Numbered from the stretch's first letter, positions 52,867 to 62,776 are shown. The stretch: 64,000 bases of DNA from Brevibacterium pigmentatum (GCF_011617465.1 NZ_CP050153.1:3038001-3102000), one strand, 5' to 3'. Translations and numbers: made by a program. Notes: a model not told the origin generated them from the letters alone.

Positions 52867-54702
52867 CCGGTCGCCTCGGTACTCCAGCCTGCCGCGGCGA
52901 TTGCGATGGACGGCTCCCTGCCGAATCGCCTCACGCACCGCCGCACGGAAGCGTCCGGGGCCCCAGCGGCGAGCCCCGATCGCACGGTAGAGCTCCACCT
53001 CTCCGACAGGTTCCATGTCGCGGACGAAATCGATGATGCCGTTGACCTCGTTGGCCGAGACCTCGGGCGGAACGTCGCGTGAGGACACCGAAGGCCACGG
53101 TGAATAGACGCCGACCGATCCCGGGCCCGGACGCAGACGATCTCCTCGGCTTCGAGCCTCGGGGCTCGCCGACGGTTCGGCCGCCTCAGCGGAATCTGCC
53201 CACTCACCTCGCTCGGTCGGCTCGGCACTGCTCTCCGCGGCGCCTTCGGCACTCTCAGCGTCCTCGGCCGTCAGGGGTCGGGCGATGTCTTCGAGGTCGG
53301 CACCTTCCGCCTTGACGCCGAAGATCAGTTCGGCCACGCCGCCGAGCGCCATGACCGCCGCACCGATGCAGAATGCCCAGGCCACTTGGGAACGATCACC
53401 GGACTCGATCATGCCGCCGAAGAGCAGCGGACCGGCGATGCCTCCGGCGGCGGTGCCGATGGCGTAGAAGAATGCGATGGCCAGTGCTCGGGTCTCCATC
53501 GGGAAGATCTCGCTGACGGTGAGGTAGGCCGCACTGGCTCCGGACGAGGCGAGGAAGAAGCAGACGATGAGGATGACGAGGAAGAGCCATTCGCCGCCGA
53601 CATCAGTGTTGAAGACGAGTGCGAGGACCACTGCCACGACCGCCGATCCGAGGTAGCTGAACGAGATCATCGGTTTCCGACCGATCGTATCGAAGAATCT
53701 GCCGAGGATGACGGGGCCGGCGAAGTTGCTCAGCGACCAGAGGATGATGAAGATCGGCACGGTGGCTGCCGCAACTCCGTAGAATCCGTTGAAGATCGTG
53801 CCCAGGTTGAAGGTGATGCCGTTGTAGAGGAACGCCTGCCCGACGAAGAGGACGAGGCAGAGGATCGCGCGTTTGGGATAGATCGTGAAAGCGACCTTCA
53901 TGATCTCGACGAACGAGATCGTCTTCCGCTGCCGGACGGTGATGGTCTTCTTCGGCGGCGGCAGGGTCTGTGAGGTCTCCGTCTCGATGCCGTCTTCGAT
54001 CTCGCCGACGATGCGTTCGGCCTCGTCGTTCCGACCATGGATGAACAGCCACCTCGGACTCTCTGGAACGTTCTTGCGCACGACGAACACAAAGATCGCC
54101 AGCAGCATGCCGACGGCGAAGGCCAGGCGCCAGCCGATCATCTTCGGCAGGATATCGGTGTTGAGGAAGAACAGCGTCGTCGCCGCCCCACCGGCGGCGC
54201 CGAGCCAGTAGGAGCCGTTGATGATGAGATCGATGCGGCCCCGGACGCGGGCGGGGATGAGTTCGTCGATGGCGGAGTTGACGGCTGCGTATTCCCCGCC
54301 GATGCCGGCACCGGTGAGAAAGCGCACGAGGAAGAAGTACCAGGCGGAGAACGAGAACGCCGTGGCGACGGTGGCGACGAGATAGAGCACGAGAGTGATG
54401 AGGAAGAGCTTGCGTCGGCCGAATCGGTCAGTGAGCTGGCCGAAGACGATCGCACCGACGCAGGCGCCGAGGACGTAGATGGCTCCGGCGGTGCCGATCT
54501 GCCCCGCGGTCATGTCGATGCCGCTGCCCTCTTCGGTCATCCGAGCGGCGACGTTGCCGACCATCGTCACCTCGAGACCATCGAGGATCCACACACTGCC
54601 GAGTCCGACGACGACCATCCAGTGGAACCGGGCCCACGGCAACCGGTCCAACCGGGCCGGCACATCCGTCTTGATCGTTCCGAGCTCGACGTTCTCACTC
54701 AT
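52861..54702 (-). CDS. MFS transporter with C-terminal winged-helix-like extension
   Basis: 613 residues from an ATG with AGGAGGTGTC upstream. Twelve membrane helices (about 25-480). VGLGSVWILDGLEVTMVGNV at helix 1, FGQLTDRFGRRKLF (loop 2-3) and GEYAAVNSAIDELIPARVRG identify the metabolite:H+ symporter / NiaP-like branch. An Ala/Glu/Ser-rich linker (about 485-545) leads to a final domain (SANEVNGIIDFVRDMEPVGE; LYRAIGARRWGPGRFRAAVR) that looks like a winged helix. Transporters of this family usually stop near 450 residues, so the tail is unusual. It lies downstream of the SSADH gene set. Confidence 0.85.
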   Translation of the reverse strand: MSENVELGTIKTDVPARLDRLPWARFHWMVVVGLGSVWILDGLEVTMVGNVAARMTEEGSGIDMTAGQIGTAGAIYVLGACVGAIVFGQLTDRFGRRKLFLITLVLYLVATVATAFSFSAWYFFLVRFLTGAGIGGEYAAVNSAIDELIPARVRGRIDLIINGSYWLGAAGGAATTLFFLNTDILPKMIGWRLAFAVGMLLAIFVFVVRKNVPESPRWLFIHGRNDEAERIVGEIEDGIETETSQTLPPPKKTITVRQRKTISFVEIMKVAFTIYPKRAILCLVLFVGQAFLYNGITFNLGTIFNGFYGVAAATVPIFIILWSLSNFAGPVILGRFFDTIGRKPMISFSYLGSAVVAVVLALVFNTDVGGEWLFLVILIVCFFLASSGASAAYLTVSEIFPMETRALAIAFFYAIGTAAGGIAGPLLFGGMIESGDRSQVAWAFCIGAAVMALGGVAELIFGVKAEGADLEDIARPLTAEDAESAEGAAESSAEPTERGEWADSAEAAEPSASPEARSRGDRLRPGPGSVGVYSPWPSVSSRDVPPEVSANEVNGIIDFVRDMEPVGEVELYRAIGARRWGPGRFRAAVREAIRQGAVHRNRRGRLEYRGDRS

Positions 54703-54902
54703 CAGACACCTCCTGGACGACGCCACTCGATTGCCAGGCAGTCTAAGCACACTCCGCCGGGCCGACAAGGCATGGTGCGAAGGCCTGAAGGAGAGTACTC
54801 TCCGCCCGCAGCGCACGGTGGCGGTGAGCCGTAGGGTCGCGAGCCGACGTGGCCACGGCTCAGCGTCGCCGGCCTCTGTGAGATTATTCCCGGAGACTCA
54901 GT

Positions 54903-56084
54903 TCACGAGATCCTGGTCACGAGGTCGCCCGGTGTGTGGTCCCAGTCTTCGCCGAGGATCTCCCGCGCGGCGTCGAGACGGTCCTCCATATTCACCATGA
55001 GGACTCCGCGCACGCGTCCGTCCTCGCCGAGGTAGTACACCACTCCATCCGTATGGGGCTTCTTCCAGTCTTCGACGGTGCGCAGTGTCGGATCGAGCTC
55101 GCCGACCGCCTGGTACCCGAAGTCGAAAACGTTCGTGTAGAAGTACGGTGTATGGGTGTAGGACTCGTCCGCGCCGGCCATGATCCGCCCGACGGCCTTG
55201 CCCATCTGGGTGGCGTTGTCGACGTGTTCGACACGCTGTCGTCCGAGGATCCTGTCGGGATAGCGAGCAACGTCTCCGGCTGCGAAGACGTCCGGCTTTG
55301 AGGTCCGCAGCGATTCGTCGACGATGATCCCGTCGTCCGTGTCCAGCCCCGCATCCTCTGCGAGCTGGGTCGCAGGTTCGATGCCGAGGCCGACGACCAC
55401 GGCGTCGAACTCATGGGGCTCGCCGTCGCAGTCGAGCACCACTCGATCGCCGTCGACGTGCCCACCCGAGGCCTTCGTGCCCGGCACGAGAGTCACTCCG
55501 TGGCTGCGATAGAGTTCGTGGAACTGCTTGGCGAGGTCCGGCGGGAAGATGGACCCGCCGAGGGTGTCGTCGTCGAAGATCAGAGTCGTTCGGGTGTCGT
55601 TCTGCACCAGGGCGGCGGCGAGTTCAGTGCCGATGAAGCCGCCGCCGATGACTGCGATGCTCAGGTTCCGGCCCGACAGATCCCGCAGACGGCGGTAGTC
55701 GTTGAACTCGCGGAAGCAGATGACCCGCTCACCTTCGTCCAGATCGATGCCCTTCGGTCTCCCGCCGGTGACGAAGAGCAGCTTGTCATAGGTGAAGTCG
55801 CCGTGGGTCGTCCTCACGGATTTCGCTTCGACGTCGACTGCGGTCGCCCCCGTACGGAGGCTGATCCGGGCTCCGGTCGCTTCGGCGGTGTCGAGGTAGT
55901 TGTCGCTCTCGTCGAAACTCTCGTCGGTCCACAGTCGCTTGCTCAGCGCGGGACGCGTATAGGGCTCGTCGACGTCATCGCTGATGATGGCGATCGAACC
56001 CTCCTCGTCGATCTCCCGTATCCCCTGGGCCGCGGAGTCAGCGGCCATGCCGCCGCCGATGATCACATATCGGAACTCAGCCAT
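54903..56084 (-). CDS. FAD/NAD(P)-dependent oxidoreductase (ferredoxin/rubredoxin reductase-like)
   Basis: 393 residues. FAD loop YVIIGGGMAADSAAQGI, NAD loop IAVIGGGFIGTELAAALVQ, and the C-terminal flavin block PDVFAAGDVARYPD are intact. The fold matches pyridine nucleotide-disulfide-type reductases without redox-active Cys, as in ferredoxin reductases of aromatic oxygenases or AIF-like proteins. It follows the SDR gene after 66 bases and may serve an unlinked P450 or oxygenase. Confidence 0.9.
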   Translation of the reverse strand: MAEFRYVIIGGGMAADSAAQGIREIDEEGSIAIISDDVDEPYTRPALSKRLWTDESFDESDNYLDTAEATGARISLRTGATAVDVEAKSVRTTHGDFTYDKLLFVTGGRPKGIDLDEGERVICFREFNDYRRLRDLSGRNLSIAVIGGGFIGTELAAALVQNDTRTTLIFDDDTLGGSIFPPDLAKQFHELYRSHGVTLVPGTKASGGHVDGDRVVLDCDGEPHEFDAVVVGLGIEPATQLAEDAGLDTDDGIIVDESLRTSKPDVFAAGDVARYPDRILGRQRVEHVDNATQMGKAVGRIMAGADESYTHTPYFYTNVFDFGYQAVGELDPTLRTVEDWKKPHTDGVVYYLGEDGRVRGVLMVNMEDRLDAAREILGEDWDHTPGDLVTRIS

Positions 56085-56150
56085 GTCGGATGCTCCTCTT
56101 CCTGTCGTCTCTGCTGTGCCTGTATTCGGTGTTCGGGGCGCTCTGGCGCA

Positions 56151-56951
56151 CTAGATCGTGGCCACCGATCCAGCGTCCACGCGATAGTTCGAGCCGTTGA
56201 CGAAGCTCGCGGCGTCCGAGCAGAGGAATGCGATGACCTTGGCCACCTCCTCCGGTCGGCCGCGACGTCCGAGTTCCATGAACGGCCGTTCTTCTCGCAG
56301 GAACGAGGCGATGGCCTCATCGAAGCTCGTTCCCTTCTGCTGGGCTCGCTCATTCATCATCTCGTCGGTCATCGGGGTCGCGATGAACGCCGGAGAGACG
56401 GTGTTGACCAGCAACCCTTCGGAGGCGTAGGTGCGCGAGAGTCCCTTGGCCAAGGAGAGCATGCCGGCCTTGGCCGCACAGTACGGCAGCTCGTCGTCAT
56501 AGGGCTGCACCGCGTCTTCAGAGGACACGAACACGATACGGCCCCAGCCGCCTCGGCGAAGTCCCGGAAGGAACGCCCGAGTGACACGGACTGGTCCCAT
56601 GAGGTCGACGTCGATGGTTCGGTCCCAGCCCTCCTGGTTGATCTCATGGAACAGCCCACCAGCCCCGTGGATGCCGGCGACATTGACGAGGATGTCGAGG
56701 TCGCCGACCTCGGCGGCGACGGACGCGGCGAGTTCGTCGACTGATTCGTCATCGGCGATATCGGCGTCGTGGGCGTAGATCCGCTCCTTGAATTCGGCGA
56801 GTTCGTCGACTGCGGCTTTGAGTTCGTCGGGCTCGGGCCCGGTCATCACGACGACGGCTCCTTCGGCGAGGAGCTGACGGGCCGTCTCCAGCCCGATGCC
56901 CGAACTCGCCCCCGTCACCAGTGCCTTGCGGTCGCGGATGTTGAGATCCAT
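56151..56951 (-). CDS. SDR family oxidoreductase
   Basis: 266 residues. KALVTGASSGIGLETA, NVAGIHGAGG and Tyr-x3-Lys in YCAAKAGMLSLAKGLS are the classical SDR elements; LLVNTVSPAFIATPM is the substrate-loop start. Lies between the SSADH and FAD reductase genes on the same strand with gaps of 42 and 66 bases. Substrate unknown. Confidence 0.92.
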   Translation of the reverse strand: MDLNIRDRKALVTGASSGIGLETARQLLAEGAVVVMTGPEPDELKAAVDELAEFKERIYAHDADIADDESVDELAASVAAEVGDLDILVNVAGIHGAGGLFHEINQEGWDRTIDVDLMGPVRVTRAFLPGLRRGGWGRIVFVSSEDAVQPYDDELPYCAAKAGMLSLAKGLSRTYASEGLLVNTVSPAFIATPMTDEMMNERAQQKGTSFDEAIASFLREERPFMELGRRGRPEEVAKVIAFLCSDAASFVNGSNYRVDAGSVATI

Positions 56952-56993
56952 CTGTCTCCTTCCGGTATCTCGGTCGACTGTCGGTCTGCTGTG

Positions 56994-58367
56994 TCAGGGC
57001 GTACGGATGAGCTTTTTGTTGACGAATTCGCGGATACCCTCTGCGCCGAGTTCACGGCCGACGCCGGAGCGCTTGGTCCCGCCGAACGGCAGGTCAGGTT
57101 CGGTCCAGGTGGCTTGATTGATCCACACCATTCCGGTGTCGATGCGGTCGGCGACGCGTTGGGCCTTCTCGATGTCATCGCTGACGACCGTGCCGCCGAG
57201 GCCGAAGGACGAGTCATTGGCGAGTGCCACGGCTTCGTCCTCGTCTGCGACCGAGTAAACGACTGCGACGGGCCCGAACAGCTCCTCCGAGTAGGCGCGC
57301 ATCTGTTCGGTCACCCCGGTCAGCACCGTGGGTTCGACGAAGGCACCCGGCCTGTCGACACGATGCCCGCCGGTGTGCACATGGGCCCCGTGGTCGATGG
57401 CGTCCTGGACCTGCTCCATGAGGTCTCGGGCGGCTTGTTCGGAGGACAGCGGTGCCATTGTCGTCGCAGAATCCCGTGGGTCCCCGGCGACAAACTGCGA
57501 CATCTTCGCCGTCAACAGATCGACGAATTCGCGGTAGTGCTCCTCAAGCACGATCAGGCGTTTGGAGGCGATGCAGCTCTGGCCGGAGTTCGTCATCCGC
57601 CCTTTCACGGCGGCGGTGACGGTCGCGTCCAGATCCGCGGAGTCGAGGACGATGAACGGATCGCTGCCGCCGAGTTCGAGGATGGACTTCTTCAAATTGT
57701 GGCCGGCGGCCCCTGCCACTGCCGCTCCGGCGCCTTCGGAACCGGTCAGCGAGGCGCCGCGAACTCTCTCGTCCGCGATGATCGTCTGGATCTGATCACT
57801 GTCGGCGAAGACGTTGCGATAGCAGTCGGACGGCAGCTGCGCATCGTTCATGACCTGTTCGAAGGCCAGCGCCGACTGCGGACAGTTCGAAGCGTGCTTG
57901 AGGATGATGGTGTTGCCCGCCACGAGGTTCGGCGCAGCCAGGCGGACCACCTGGTAGTAGGGGAAGTTCCACGGCATGACACCGAGTATCGGACCAATGG
58001 GTTCGTACTTCATCACCGCGCTGCCTCCACTGGACGGCGCGAGCACCTCGTCGGAGAGCAGCAGGGGTCCCTCTTCGGAGTAGTAGCGCAGAATCCTCGC
58101 TGCCAGTTCGACCTCTGCTTCGGCCTCGGCGCGCAGTTTGCCCATTTCGAGTATGAGGAGCTCAGCGAGGTCCCACCTGCGCTCCTCCATGAGATCCGCC
58201 GCTCGGGCGAGCGGTGCAGAACGTTCCCGGACATCGGTCGTCCGCCATGTCTGGAAGGCCGCGTCGGAGGCGTCGATGACGGCGGAGATCTCCTCGTCGC
58301 TGGCTGTGGGAAATTCCTTGAGGACCTCTCCGGTCGCCGGGTTCGTGGTGTTGAATTTCGCGGTCAC
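56994..58367 (-). CDS. NAD(P)-dependent succinate-semialdehyde dehydrogenase-type enzyme
   Basis: 457 residues. PWNFPYYQVVRLAAPNLVAG, catalytic Glu231 in LELGGSDPF and Cys265 in NSGQSCIASKR are present. The short length and GQSCIASKR match the SSADH subgroup (GabD/YneI). It could oxidise succinate semialdehyde or similar aldehydes. Starts a probable operon with SDR and FAD reductase. AAGGAGAA precedes the ATG. Confidence 0.9.
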   Translation of the reverse strand: MTAKFNTTNPATGEVLKEFPTASDEEISAVIDASDAAFQTWRTTDVRERSAPLARAADLMEERRWDLAELLILEMGKLRAEAEAEVELAARILRYYSEEGPLLLSDEVLAPSSGGSAVMKYEPIGPILGVMPWNFPYYQVVRLAAPNLVAGNTIILKHASNCPQSALAFEQVMNDAQLPSDCYRNVFADSDQIQTIIADERVRGASLTGSEGAGAAVAGAAGHNLKKSILELGGSDPFIVLDSADLDATVTAAVKGRMTNSGQSCIASKRLIVLEEHYREFVDLLTAKMSQFVAGDPRDSATTMAPLSSEQAARDLMEQVQDAIDHGAHVHTGGHRVDRPGAFVEPTVLTGVTEQMRAYSEELFGPVAVVYSVADEDEAVALANDSSFGLGGTVVSDDIEKAQRVADRIDTGMVWINQATWTEPDLPFGGTKRSGVGRELGAEGIREFVNKKLIRTP

Positions 58368-58487
58368 GGCTTCTCCTTTCCTCGAGGTTCGTCAAGGTGC
58401 TCTGCGGAGCAGCAATCATCTCCGCTCCGCGACCTCTGCCGAACCGAGACTCCACCGTCCCAAACGTCGACGTCCGCGACCAGCCCC

Positions 58488-58883
58488 TTACGGTGCCCGA
58501 CGATTTCCTTTATAATCCGCACGGAGATCGGGGTCGTCGATCACAAGCAGAATCGCTCCGTTGTCGAGATCACTTTCGAACTTCTCTATTTCATCGGAGT
58601 CGAAGCCGTATCGCTGAAAGCGGTTCCTGAGTTCGTCGCCTCGTTCGTTGTATCGCTCGTCCACGAGGTCTCCGAGTCCTTTCAGAGTTCCGTCGGCACC
58701 GACCACCTCGTCGGTGCTCTCCGCATCGTGGGCGAAGACGTGCAGGGCTGTCTTCGGTACGCCCTCCGACGCGAGCTTCACCAGTTGATTGAGCACACCG
58801 ATGTCGTCGTGAAAGATCTTCACGATCGGTTTGTGATCCGTCACGTCTGACTTCTGAGAGTTGAGATCGTCGTCGCTTCCCAT
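58488..58883 (-). CDS. General stress protein (YflT-type)
   Basis: 131 residues from the ATG at 58883 (an in-frame ATG 4 codons upstream is possible). IVKIFHDDIGVLNQLVKLAS, HVFAHDAESTDEVVG and ERYNERGDELRNRFQRYGFD followed by GAILLVIDD form the heat-induced stress protein YflT domain. Family members belong to the sigma-B regulon in Bacillus; function unknown. Confidence 0.8.
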   Translation of the reverse strand: MGSDDDLNSQKSDVTDHKPIVKIFHDDIGVLNQLVKLASEGVPKTALHVFAHDAESTDEVVGADGTLKGLGDLVDERYNERGDELRNRFQRYGFDSDEIEKFESDLDNGAILLVIDDPDLRADYKGNRRAP

Positions 58884-58945
58884 GCCGCTCAACATAGCAT
58901 TGCAGAGCCGCGTCGGCACGGCTGATTCAGTCAGTCCGCTCAGGC

Positions 58946-59461
58946 TCACCCACCATTCCGCGGCCTCCGGAGCAGCACCTTCAGACCCCATGCGATGGCA
59001 CCGGAGATCGCTCCGACCACCACTCCGATCAGAAGGCTCGAGGCGACTGCGAACGAACGGAAGATGAGCGACTGCGCCGTCGGGTCGAGGCCTGCGAGGT
59101 TCCCTCCGAGCTGCGGCGGGTTGTCACCCAGGGAGTGATTCCACAGGATCTGATGCCCGAGTGCCAGGAAGACTCCATAGAAGAGCCCGACTGCCAGGAG
59201 GGTGATGAGAGGTCTCGGCACACGTGTGATCAGGACGGTGACGATCCAAACGAGCGGCGGCAGAAAGACGAACAGCGCATTGACGGATGTGCCTTCTTCG
59301 ATGATGTTCAGATCGTGGAGCACCACTCGCGGTGCCGCCAGAAGCGCGAGACCCACGATGGCGATGACAGGCAGGCCGAGCCGGTGCCGCGGTGTGGTCG
59401 GATCGAGTCGGGGCGATATGGAAGATGCCTGATCTTCCGGTGGACTCTGTTGATAAGGCAT
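58946..59461 (-). CDS. Four-helix membrane protein
   Basis: 171 residues with four hydrophobic helices at about 30-46, 62-80, 85-105 and 135-160, and a polar N-terminus. No family that I can name, though a similar layout exists in many actinobacterial hypothetical proteins. A single gene followed by the stress protein gene. Confidence 0.7.
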   Translation of the reverse strand: MPYQQSPPEDQASSISPRLDPTTPRHRLGLPVIAIVGLALLAAPRVVLHDLNIIEEGTSVNALFVFLPPLVWIVTVLITRVPRPLITLLAVGLFYGVFLALGHQILWNHSLGDNPPQLGGNLAGLDPTAQSLIFRSFAVASSLLIGVVVGAISGAIAWGLKVLLRRPRNGG

Positions 59462-59607
59462 GATGAGTGTCCTGTTTCATGAGGGCAGTCGCATGCCCTC
59501 GCCGTCGTTGACACCTTCAACGATAGGAAGCAGAACACGGGTCCACATCGGCCCCAAAGCGACACTTGAGTCGCTTCTCGTCAACCTCGCCTGCGTCAGG
59601 ACGCGAC

Positions 59608-59694
59608 TCAGGCAGGCACGCCGTTGAGCATGCTGGCGATCAGCCCCAGCACCGCCAGGCCCGCGATGACGTACACGATCACACGTTTGCGCAT
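59608..59694 (-). CDS. 28-residue single-helix membrane peptide
   Basis: MRKRVIVYVIAGLAVLGLIA is a textbook small membrane helix with a positive N-terminus, followed by SMLNGVPA. Such tiny proteins are usually missed. There is no strong Shine-Dalgarno, so the call is tentative. Confidence 0.45.
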   Translation of the reverse strand: MRKRVIVYVIAGLAVLGLIASMLNGVPA

Positions 59695-59755
59695 GGTCCG
59701 GATTCTACTGCGACTCCCCCGGTTAGTGTCCATGGTGCCCGACGACGAGTCGCCG

Positions 59756-60115
59756 TCACCACGGGTTGGCCTCCTGCCAGCGGGTGAACCAATAGCGGTC
59801 GCCTTGGTAGTGCGACTTCTCCGGCTTGCACCCCTTGAGATCCGAATGCTCCCCCAGCCAGGTCCGCACCATCGGCACGACCTCGTCCAGACGGTCGACC
59901 CAATCATCGAGCGGCAGCAGCAGAACCGAACCGTCGACGGAGGTCAGACGGCATGAATAGTTCGGCAGACCCTCGGTGATCTGCGAATGCGTATATCTGA
60001 TCTGGTCGCAGCCGGTGGTGAGGTAGAAGCGGATGAACTCACCACAGACATAGGAGCACAGCGTTTTGAAGTTCCGGTAGCGGATCATCCATGCCGGGGG
60101 ATCACATTCAGACAT
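59756..60115 (-). CDS. Hypothetical protein, conserved composition
   Basis: 119 residues. Rich in aromatic residues and Cys (MIRYRNFKTLCSYVCGEFIR; SHYQGDRYWFTRWQEANPW). Soluble. The ATG is followed by a plausible N-terminus and the reading frame uses typical GC-rich third positions. No family recognised. Confidence 0.65.
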   Translation of the reverse strand: MSECDPPAWMIRYRNFKTLCSYVCGEFIRFYLTTGCDQIRYTHSQITEGLPNYSCRLTSVDGSVLLLPLDDWVDRLDEVVPMVRTWLGEHSDLKGCKPEKSHYQGDRYWFTRWQEANPW

Positions 60116-60197
60116 GTGTTCTATTCTAAGACTTCGGTCTGACAGGGAACAGCGGATCGGAGGAATCTGCCCTCACCCGTCGTCAGCGGGGCGGTCG

Positions 60198-61478
60198 TCA
60201 GCGGCGGCGGGAGCTCACGCGGATGAGGATCAGCGCGAGGATCACGCACAGCACATAGGTGATGCCGACGGCGACCCAGCCGATGACGAAGCCGCCGGGC
60301 GAACCGACGATGACGCCCATAAGCAGCGGGCCCAAGGCGAAGCCGCAGAACATTCCGGCCGTGACCATGCCGCTGGCCGAGACCATCGAGGATGCCGGGA
60401 TCGCGCGCATGAGCGCGGCCATGAGCACCACCGAGACCCCGAGAGCGGAGATGCCGTGGAAAGCCACGGCCACCCAGACAAGCGCAGACCATGCGGCGAC
60501 GTCGGCGATGAGGAACAGCACCGCTCCACCCAGGGCGATGAGGGCGAGGACCAGCAGCAGGCGGGGCCCCGAGGCGCCCTTGGCTATGCGTCTGGCCCAG
60601 GTGACGCGGGCGATGACGCCGATGACGCCGGCCAGTGCGGCAGTGGAACCGCCGAGGACGAGGCTGAAGCCCATCTCGCGCACAGCGAAGAGCGGTATGT
60701 ACACGTTCGTCGCCTGTACACCGATGCCGTTGATCAATCCGAACAGCGCCAGTGCCCACACCATGCCGGGGTGCTTGGCCGGGCGGGTGGGTGCCGGTTC
60801 AGGATCGGGGTGGGCCGCCTCGGCGGGGGTGTCCGTTGAGGGTTCCGGGGTGGTGGCGGCCGCCTCGGTGGCGGTGTCTGATGCAGGTTTCGGAGCGCTC
60901 AGCAGCGGGGTGGTGCGCAGCGAATACCAGGTCATCGCGAGCAGGATGAGTGGGATGACCGCGGTGGTCAGGGCGGCACCGCGCCACCCGACACCGAGCG
61001 CGAGAACCGGGAAGGCAAGGCTGGCGATGAGCTGGCTGACCTGGACTCCGGACTGTTTGATGCCGACCCAGCCGATGCGCTTGGTGTCGGGGACGCGTTC
61101 GAGGATGATCCGGTTGGTCACTCCGTTGGGAAAGGATTGAGCGATGCCGGACAGGGCTGCGGCCAGCAGAAGCATCGGGAACCCGTCGGGAACGGCCACG
61201 AGCAGGAGTGCCAGCGTGGCGAGGACGAAGATGAACGCCATGAGCGAGAGATCGGAATGCCGATCGGCGAGGCGGCCCAGGGTGGCGTTGCCGATCGCGG
61301 CGGCACCGAAACAGGTGGTGGCGAGCAGGCCGAAGTGGGCTTCGGAGATGCCGAGCTCGGCGATGATCGAATCGCTCGTGGCGCTGAGCCCGTAGAGCAT
61401 GATGGGCCCGGCAGCGACGGCCCCGAGGAGGACGGTGAGCAGACCGATGCCAGGTGCCTTCTGGTCACGGCTGGTCAT
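60198..61478 (-). CDS. MFS transporter
   Basis: 426 residues, twelve membrane helices. SDSIIAELGISEAHFGLLAT at helix 1-2, then LGRLADRHSDLSLM (loop 2-3) and an acidic, Thr/Pro-rich central loop (about 200-235) separating two six-helix halves. The pattern fits drug/metabolite MFS carriers of the YfcJ/CynX-like type. No substrate can be assigned and no neighbour gives a hint. The start has GGAGGTG upstream. Confidence 0.85.
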   Translation of the reverse strand: MTSRDQKAPGIGLLTVLLGAVAAGPIMLYGLSATSDSIIAELGISEAHFGLLATTCFGAAAIGNATLGRLADRHSDLSLMAFIFVLATLALLLVAVPDGFPMLLLAAALSGIAQSFPNGVTNRIILERVPDTKRIGWVGIKQSGVQVSQLIASLAFPVLALGVGWRGAALTTAVIPLILLAMTWYSLRTTPLLSAPKPASDTATEAAATTPEPSTDTPAEAAHPDPEPAPTRPAKHPGMVWALALFGLINGIGVQATNVYIPLFAVREMGFSLVLGGSTAALAGVIGVIARVTWARRIAKGASGPRLLLVLALIALGGAVLFLIADVAAWSALVWVAVAFHGISALGVSVVLMAALMRAIPASSMVSASGMVTAGMFCGFALGPLLMGVIVGSPGGFVIGWVAVGITYVLCVILALILIRVSSRRR

Positions 61479-61561
61479 CGTACACCTCCTGTCGCATGCT
61501 TCAAGTCAGCATGCTAGCCGGAGGCGAATGGCGGGTGGTGAGGTGTCTCAGCTGGTGCGAT

Positions 61562-61795
61562 TCAGCCTTTGGAGCGTCGCACGGAAGACCGGTAGGCCAG
61601 TGCAGTGTCGATGGCGAGGATGCCGGCACCGCCGATGAGGACGGCGAGCGCCACTGCGATCGGGTGCGGCTCATTCCATGCCAGCAGCCCACACAGCACG
61701 GAGGCGAAGATGACGATGAGCGCCCCGTTGCGGCAGCGCCGGACCAGGCTGGCCTTCTCATCCGAGTTCTCAACGGCCTGCAGCGTGTAGGTCAT
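61562..61795 (-). CDS. Small two-helix membrane protein
   Basis: 77 residues from an ATG with GGAG 5 bases upstream. A polar N-terminus (about 1-25), two hydrophobic helices (27-41 and 47-65) and a basic end. No family recognised. It lies just upstream of the MFS gene on the same strand (83-base gap). Confidence 0.7.
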   Translation of the reverse strand: MTYTLQAVENSDEKASLVRRCRNGALIVIFASVLCGLLAWNEPHPIAVALAVLIGGAGILAIDTALAYRSSVRRSKG

Positions 61796-62083
61796 TGTCA
61801 CTCCATCTCGTTGTCGGCATTTCCGCAGCGTGCGGCGGTGATGCACAGTGGTCTGTCTGTCGCGCCCTTCCCGTTCGCACGGAAATGGCGCCGAGAGCCA
61901 CATTAGCCTCGAGTTCGCGCTCTTATCGCCACATGAAGAAATTGTTGAATGTTGCAGATCTTTCACAAAGACCGCCCCGCCCCGAACGGCAGGGGTGGAT
62001 GACTTTCCGCCGCCGGGGAGCGGCCGGTCGATCGTTATGGCGGTGTTATCGAATTCCTCGGGATTCAGGGCCGGTCCGCTACA

Positions 62084-62776
62084 TCACTCGACGAATCGGC
62101 CGCGGTCGCCTGACAGGCCTGCCTTGAGTATTGTGGCCGCATCGTCGGCCAGGATCTCGTTCACCCCGTCTTCGAACTGGTCGAGGGCGGTGGCGACGAG
62201 TTCGTCCGGGCGGTTCTTGGGGACATCGATTCCTGCCATCATGTCGGTGTCGGTGCTTCCAAGCAGCATCGAGCTGACCTGGATGCCGGCCCCAGCCAGC
62301 TCTTCACGCAGCCCGTTCGACATCGCCCAGTTCGCCGCTTTGGACGCCCCATAGGAGTTCGAGTGTTCGTAACCCAGCCAGGCCATGACAGAGGAGACGT
62401 TGAGAAAGGCGCCGCGGCCGCGCTTCCGCATGGCCGGGGCGAACGCCCGGACCATACGCAGGGCACCGAAATAGTTGATGTCGATCTCTCGCCTGATATC
62501 GCGCATCTCTCCATCGATGAGGCGGGCGAATGAGGAGAATCCTGCGTTGTTGATGACGATGTCTGCTTGGCCGACCGCGCGAGCCGCCTCCTCGACCTGC
62601 TGCTGGTCGGTGACGTCGAGACTAATTGGTTCGACTCCGGGCACGTCGACTGACTCTGGACGGCGCGCTGCCGCATAGACTCTTGCGGCGCCGCGCTCGA
62701 GCATCTGCGTGGCGAACTGAGCCCCCAGTCCGCGGTTCGCTCCGGTGATGACGACAACGCTGTACTTGATCTTCAT
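62084..62776 (-). CDS. SDR family oxidoreductase, divergent from MerR
   Basis: 230 residues. VVITGANRGLGAQFATQMLE, NNAGFSSF and Tyr-x3-Lys in YGASKAANWAMS are intact. The ATG at 62776 has AAAGGAA 9 bases upstream; a longer in-frame start lacks this. The divergent MerR regulator and the palindrome between them suggest that the gene is induced by that regulator's effector. Substrate unknown. Confidence 0.9.
   Translation of the reverse strand: MKIKYSVVVITGANRGLGAQFATQMLERGAARVYAAARRPESVDVPGVEPISLDVTDQQQVEEAARAVGQADIVINNAGFSSFARLIDGEMRDIRREIDINYFGALRMVRAFAPAMRKRGRGAFLNVSSVMAWLGYEHSNSYGASKAANWAMSNGLREELAGAGIQVSSMLLGSTDTDMMAGIDVPKNRPDELVATALDQFEDGVNEILADDAATILKAGLSGDRGRFVE

Noticed and set aside
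61796-62083. 110-codon plus-strand frame in the gap between a small membrane protein and an SDR
   Set aside because: No domain, no ribosome binding site and rich in Arg/Ser; nothing else is recognised in this gap.
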